Source of the DNA: Hymenobacter psoromatis
GTDB lineage: Bacteria > Bacteroidota > Bacteroidia > Cytophagales > Hymenobacteraceae
Assembly: GCF_020012125.1 (NCBI RefSeq)
Contig: NZ_JAIFAG010000002.1
Location: forward strand, 62,001 to 126,000
Length of the DNA: 64,000 bases
Direction: 5' to 3'
Shown here: positions 63,373 through 64,000 of the stretch, in pieces
Numbering within the stretch: position 1 is the stretch's first letter
Layout: the number at the start of each line of letters is the position of its first letter
Notes under the pieces: model-generated
The model's database searches: none
The model's input: only the letters and a program-made list of their open reading frames with translations
Told to the model about the DNA's origin: nothing
Made by a program: the position numbers and the translations under genes

Positions 63373-63730
63373 CGCCTCATAAAACAACGAAAAAAGCTGG
63401 CCAACCGAAGTAGAGCTACTTTACAGCCTTATTATCAGCGGGGCATCATCTTACCTAAAATGCCGGCAATGACTACCTGCTACTACATTTTTGTCTATTC
63501 AGCGCTGGACACGCCCACGACGGACCAGTAGTAGCCTATGGCTATCGCTACTGCACCTGCGTGCCAGTCCATACCCGCCTCCTCAATTATTTATATCAAG
63601 TTGCGGCTACATAGCTTGATTTGGTAGCAGGACAAACATAGAGGTAGTCTCTCCATCCCGTTACGAATCTTGTTTCTTCGGATGCCCGCTTTTTTGCGCC
63701 TGGCTCGCTATAATTAGCTACTCTAATTTC
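63373..63730. other. Intergenic region, nothing recognised
   Basis: 358 bp without a supported gene, hairpin or repeat. The two flanking genes converge on it. Confidence 0.5.
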
Positions 63731-64000
63731 CTACCATCTTATCCCGGATTCTTTGGCTCGCTCCTTCAAGGTAGCTATGCCTTGCGAATGTGCCTCGCTA
63801 GCTTGGGCACTCTGTCGGACTTCCCCTTTGCTCAAAGTGATCGCATTGAATGTAATTTCTATTTCCCCACTGCCCGGCGAGTGCGTGTGATAATGCACCG
63901 GTAATTCTAGTTGGCCGCGCCCGTTATCGAGTACCTTGCCGACAGACGCCCCATCTGCCAGTAGCATGTTCTTATAGACGTCGGCCAAACGTGGGCTGTC
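63731..64000 (-). CDS. Unknown protein, C-terminal part (5' end outside window)
   Basis: The frame is open to the window edge (DSPRLADVYKNMLLADGAS...), so the start lies beyond it. 89 residues are visible: LELPVHYHTHSPGSGEIEITFNAITL, then a polar helical tail (SKGEVRQSAQASEAHSQGIATLKERAKE). Not recognised. Confidence 0.6.
   Translation of the reverse strand, partial: DSPRLADVYKNMLLADGASVGKVLDNGRGQLELPVHYHTHSPGSGEIEITFNAITLSKGEVRQSAQASEAHSQGIATLKERAKESGIRW

Overview
The window looks like a high-GC Bacteroidota chromosome of the Hymenobacter type. Two SusC/SusD pairs, secreted proteins with type IX secretion (T9SS) sorting domains, AraC- and LacI-controlled glycan-utilisation loci, absent Shine-Dalgarno sequences and a rhodopsin/blh pair all point that way. 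No tRNA, rRNA or CRISPR array was seen. All identifications come from reading motifs; no search was run.

Layout. (1) 1-5.5 kb is a candidate defence island. It holds a partial AAA/ABC-type ATPase followed by a PD-(D/E)XK-like protein; then, in strikingly AT-rich DNA, a catalytically degenerate Argonaute followed directly by a separate SIR2-domain protein; then a HEPN-like protein with a C-terminal zinc ribbon. (2) 5.6-9.8 kb is mobile DNA: two related serine recombinases transcribed divergently, a short inverted-repeat element that cuts a secreted-protein gene, a decayed pRiA4b ORF-3-like gene, an IS701-like insertion sequence and a palindromic repeat. (3) 9.8-13.8 kb carries an acyl-carrier-like protein without its attachment serine, a proton-pumping rhodopsin with its retinal-forming Brp/Blh dioxygenase, and a small exported protein. 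(4) 14-15 kb holds gene remnants: an IS110 transposase and the 3' end of a galactokinase.

(5) 15.2-53.2 kb is a large polysaccharide-utilisation region. A leftward gene train from 29.5 kb (dioxygenase, isomerase, GH5-like, SusC, SusD, GH115, GH43/117-like, GH3) faces a divergent AraC regulator and fits glucuronoxylan/arabinoxylan. A second train from 51.1 kb (SusC, SusD, GH43, beta-helix lyase-like, GH43, GH93-like, GH43), together with GH127, GH43, a GH5-like enzyme, aldose epimerase and galactokinase, fits arabinan or arabinogalactan side chains of pectin. Four copies of a TGCAAACGTTTGCA-type palindrome sit before GH127, between lacI and the epimerase gene, before the second susC and before galK. 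They probably define one LacI-family regulon. A glutaminase-like gene inside the region is broken by three lesions.

(6) 53-56.5 kb holds a GH43 gene stump cut at the same terminal repeat seen at 7.6 kb, a frameshifted IS1 transposase, a MarR-GNAT/DUF2000 pair and an IS5-like element. (7) 56.5-58.2 kb is a GH16 enzyme with a carbohydrate-binding domain, apparently circularly permuted, inserted inside its catalytic domain. (8) 58.7-64 kb is accessory: truncated helicase and beta-propeller genes meeting head to head, a small ribbon-helix-helix protein, three unknown genes punctuated by strong hairpins, and a phospholipase-D-like protein without its HxK motif.
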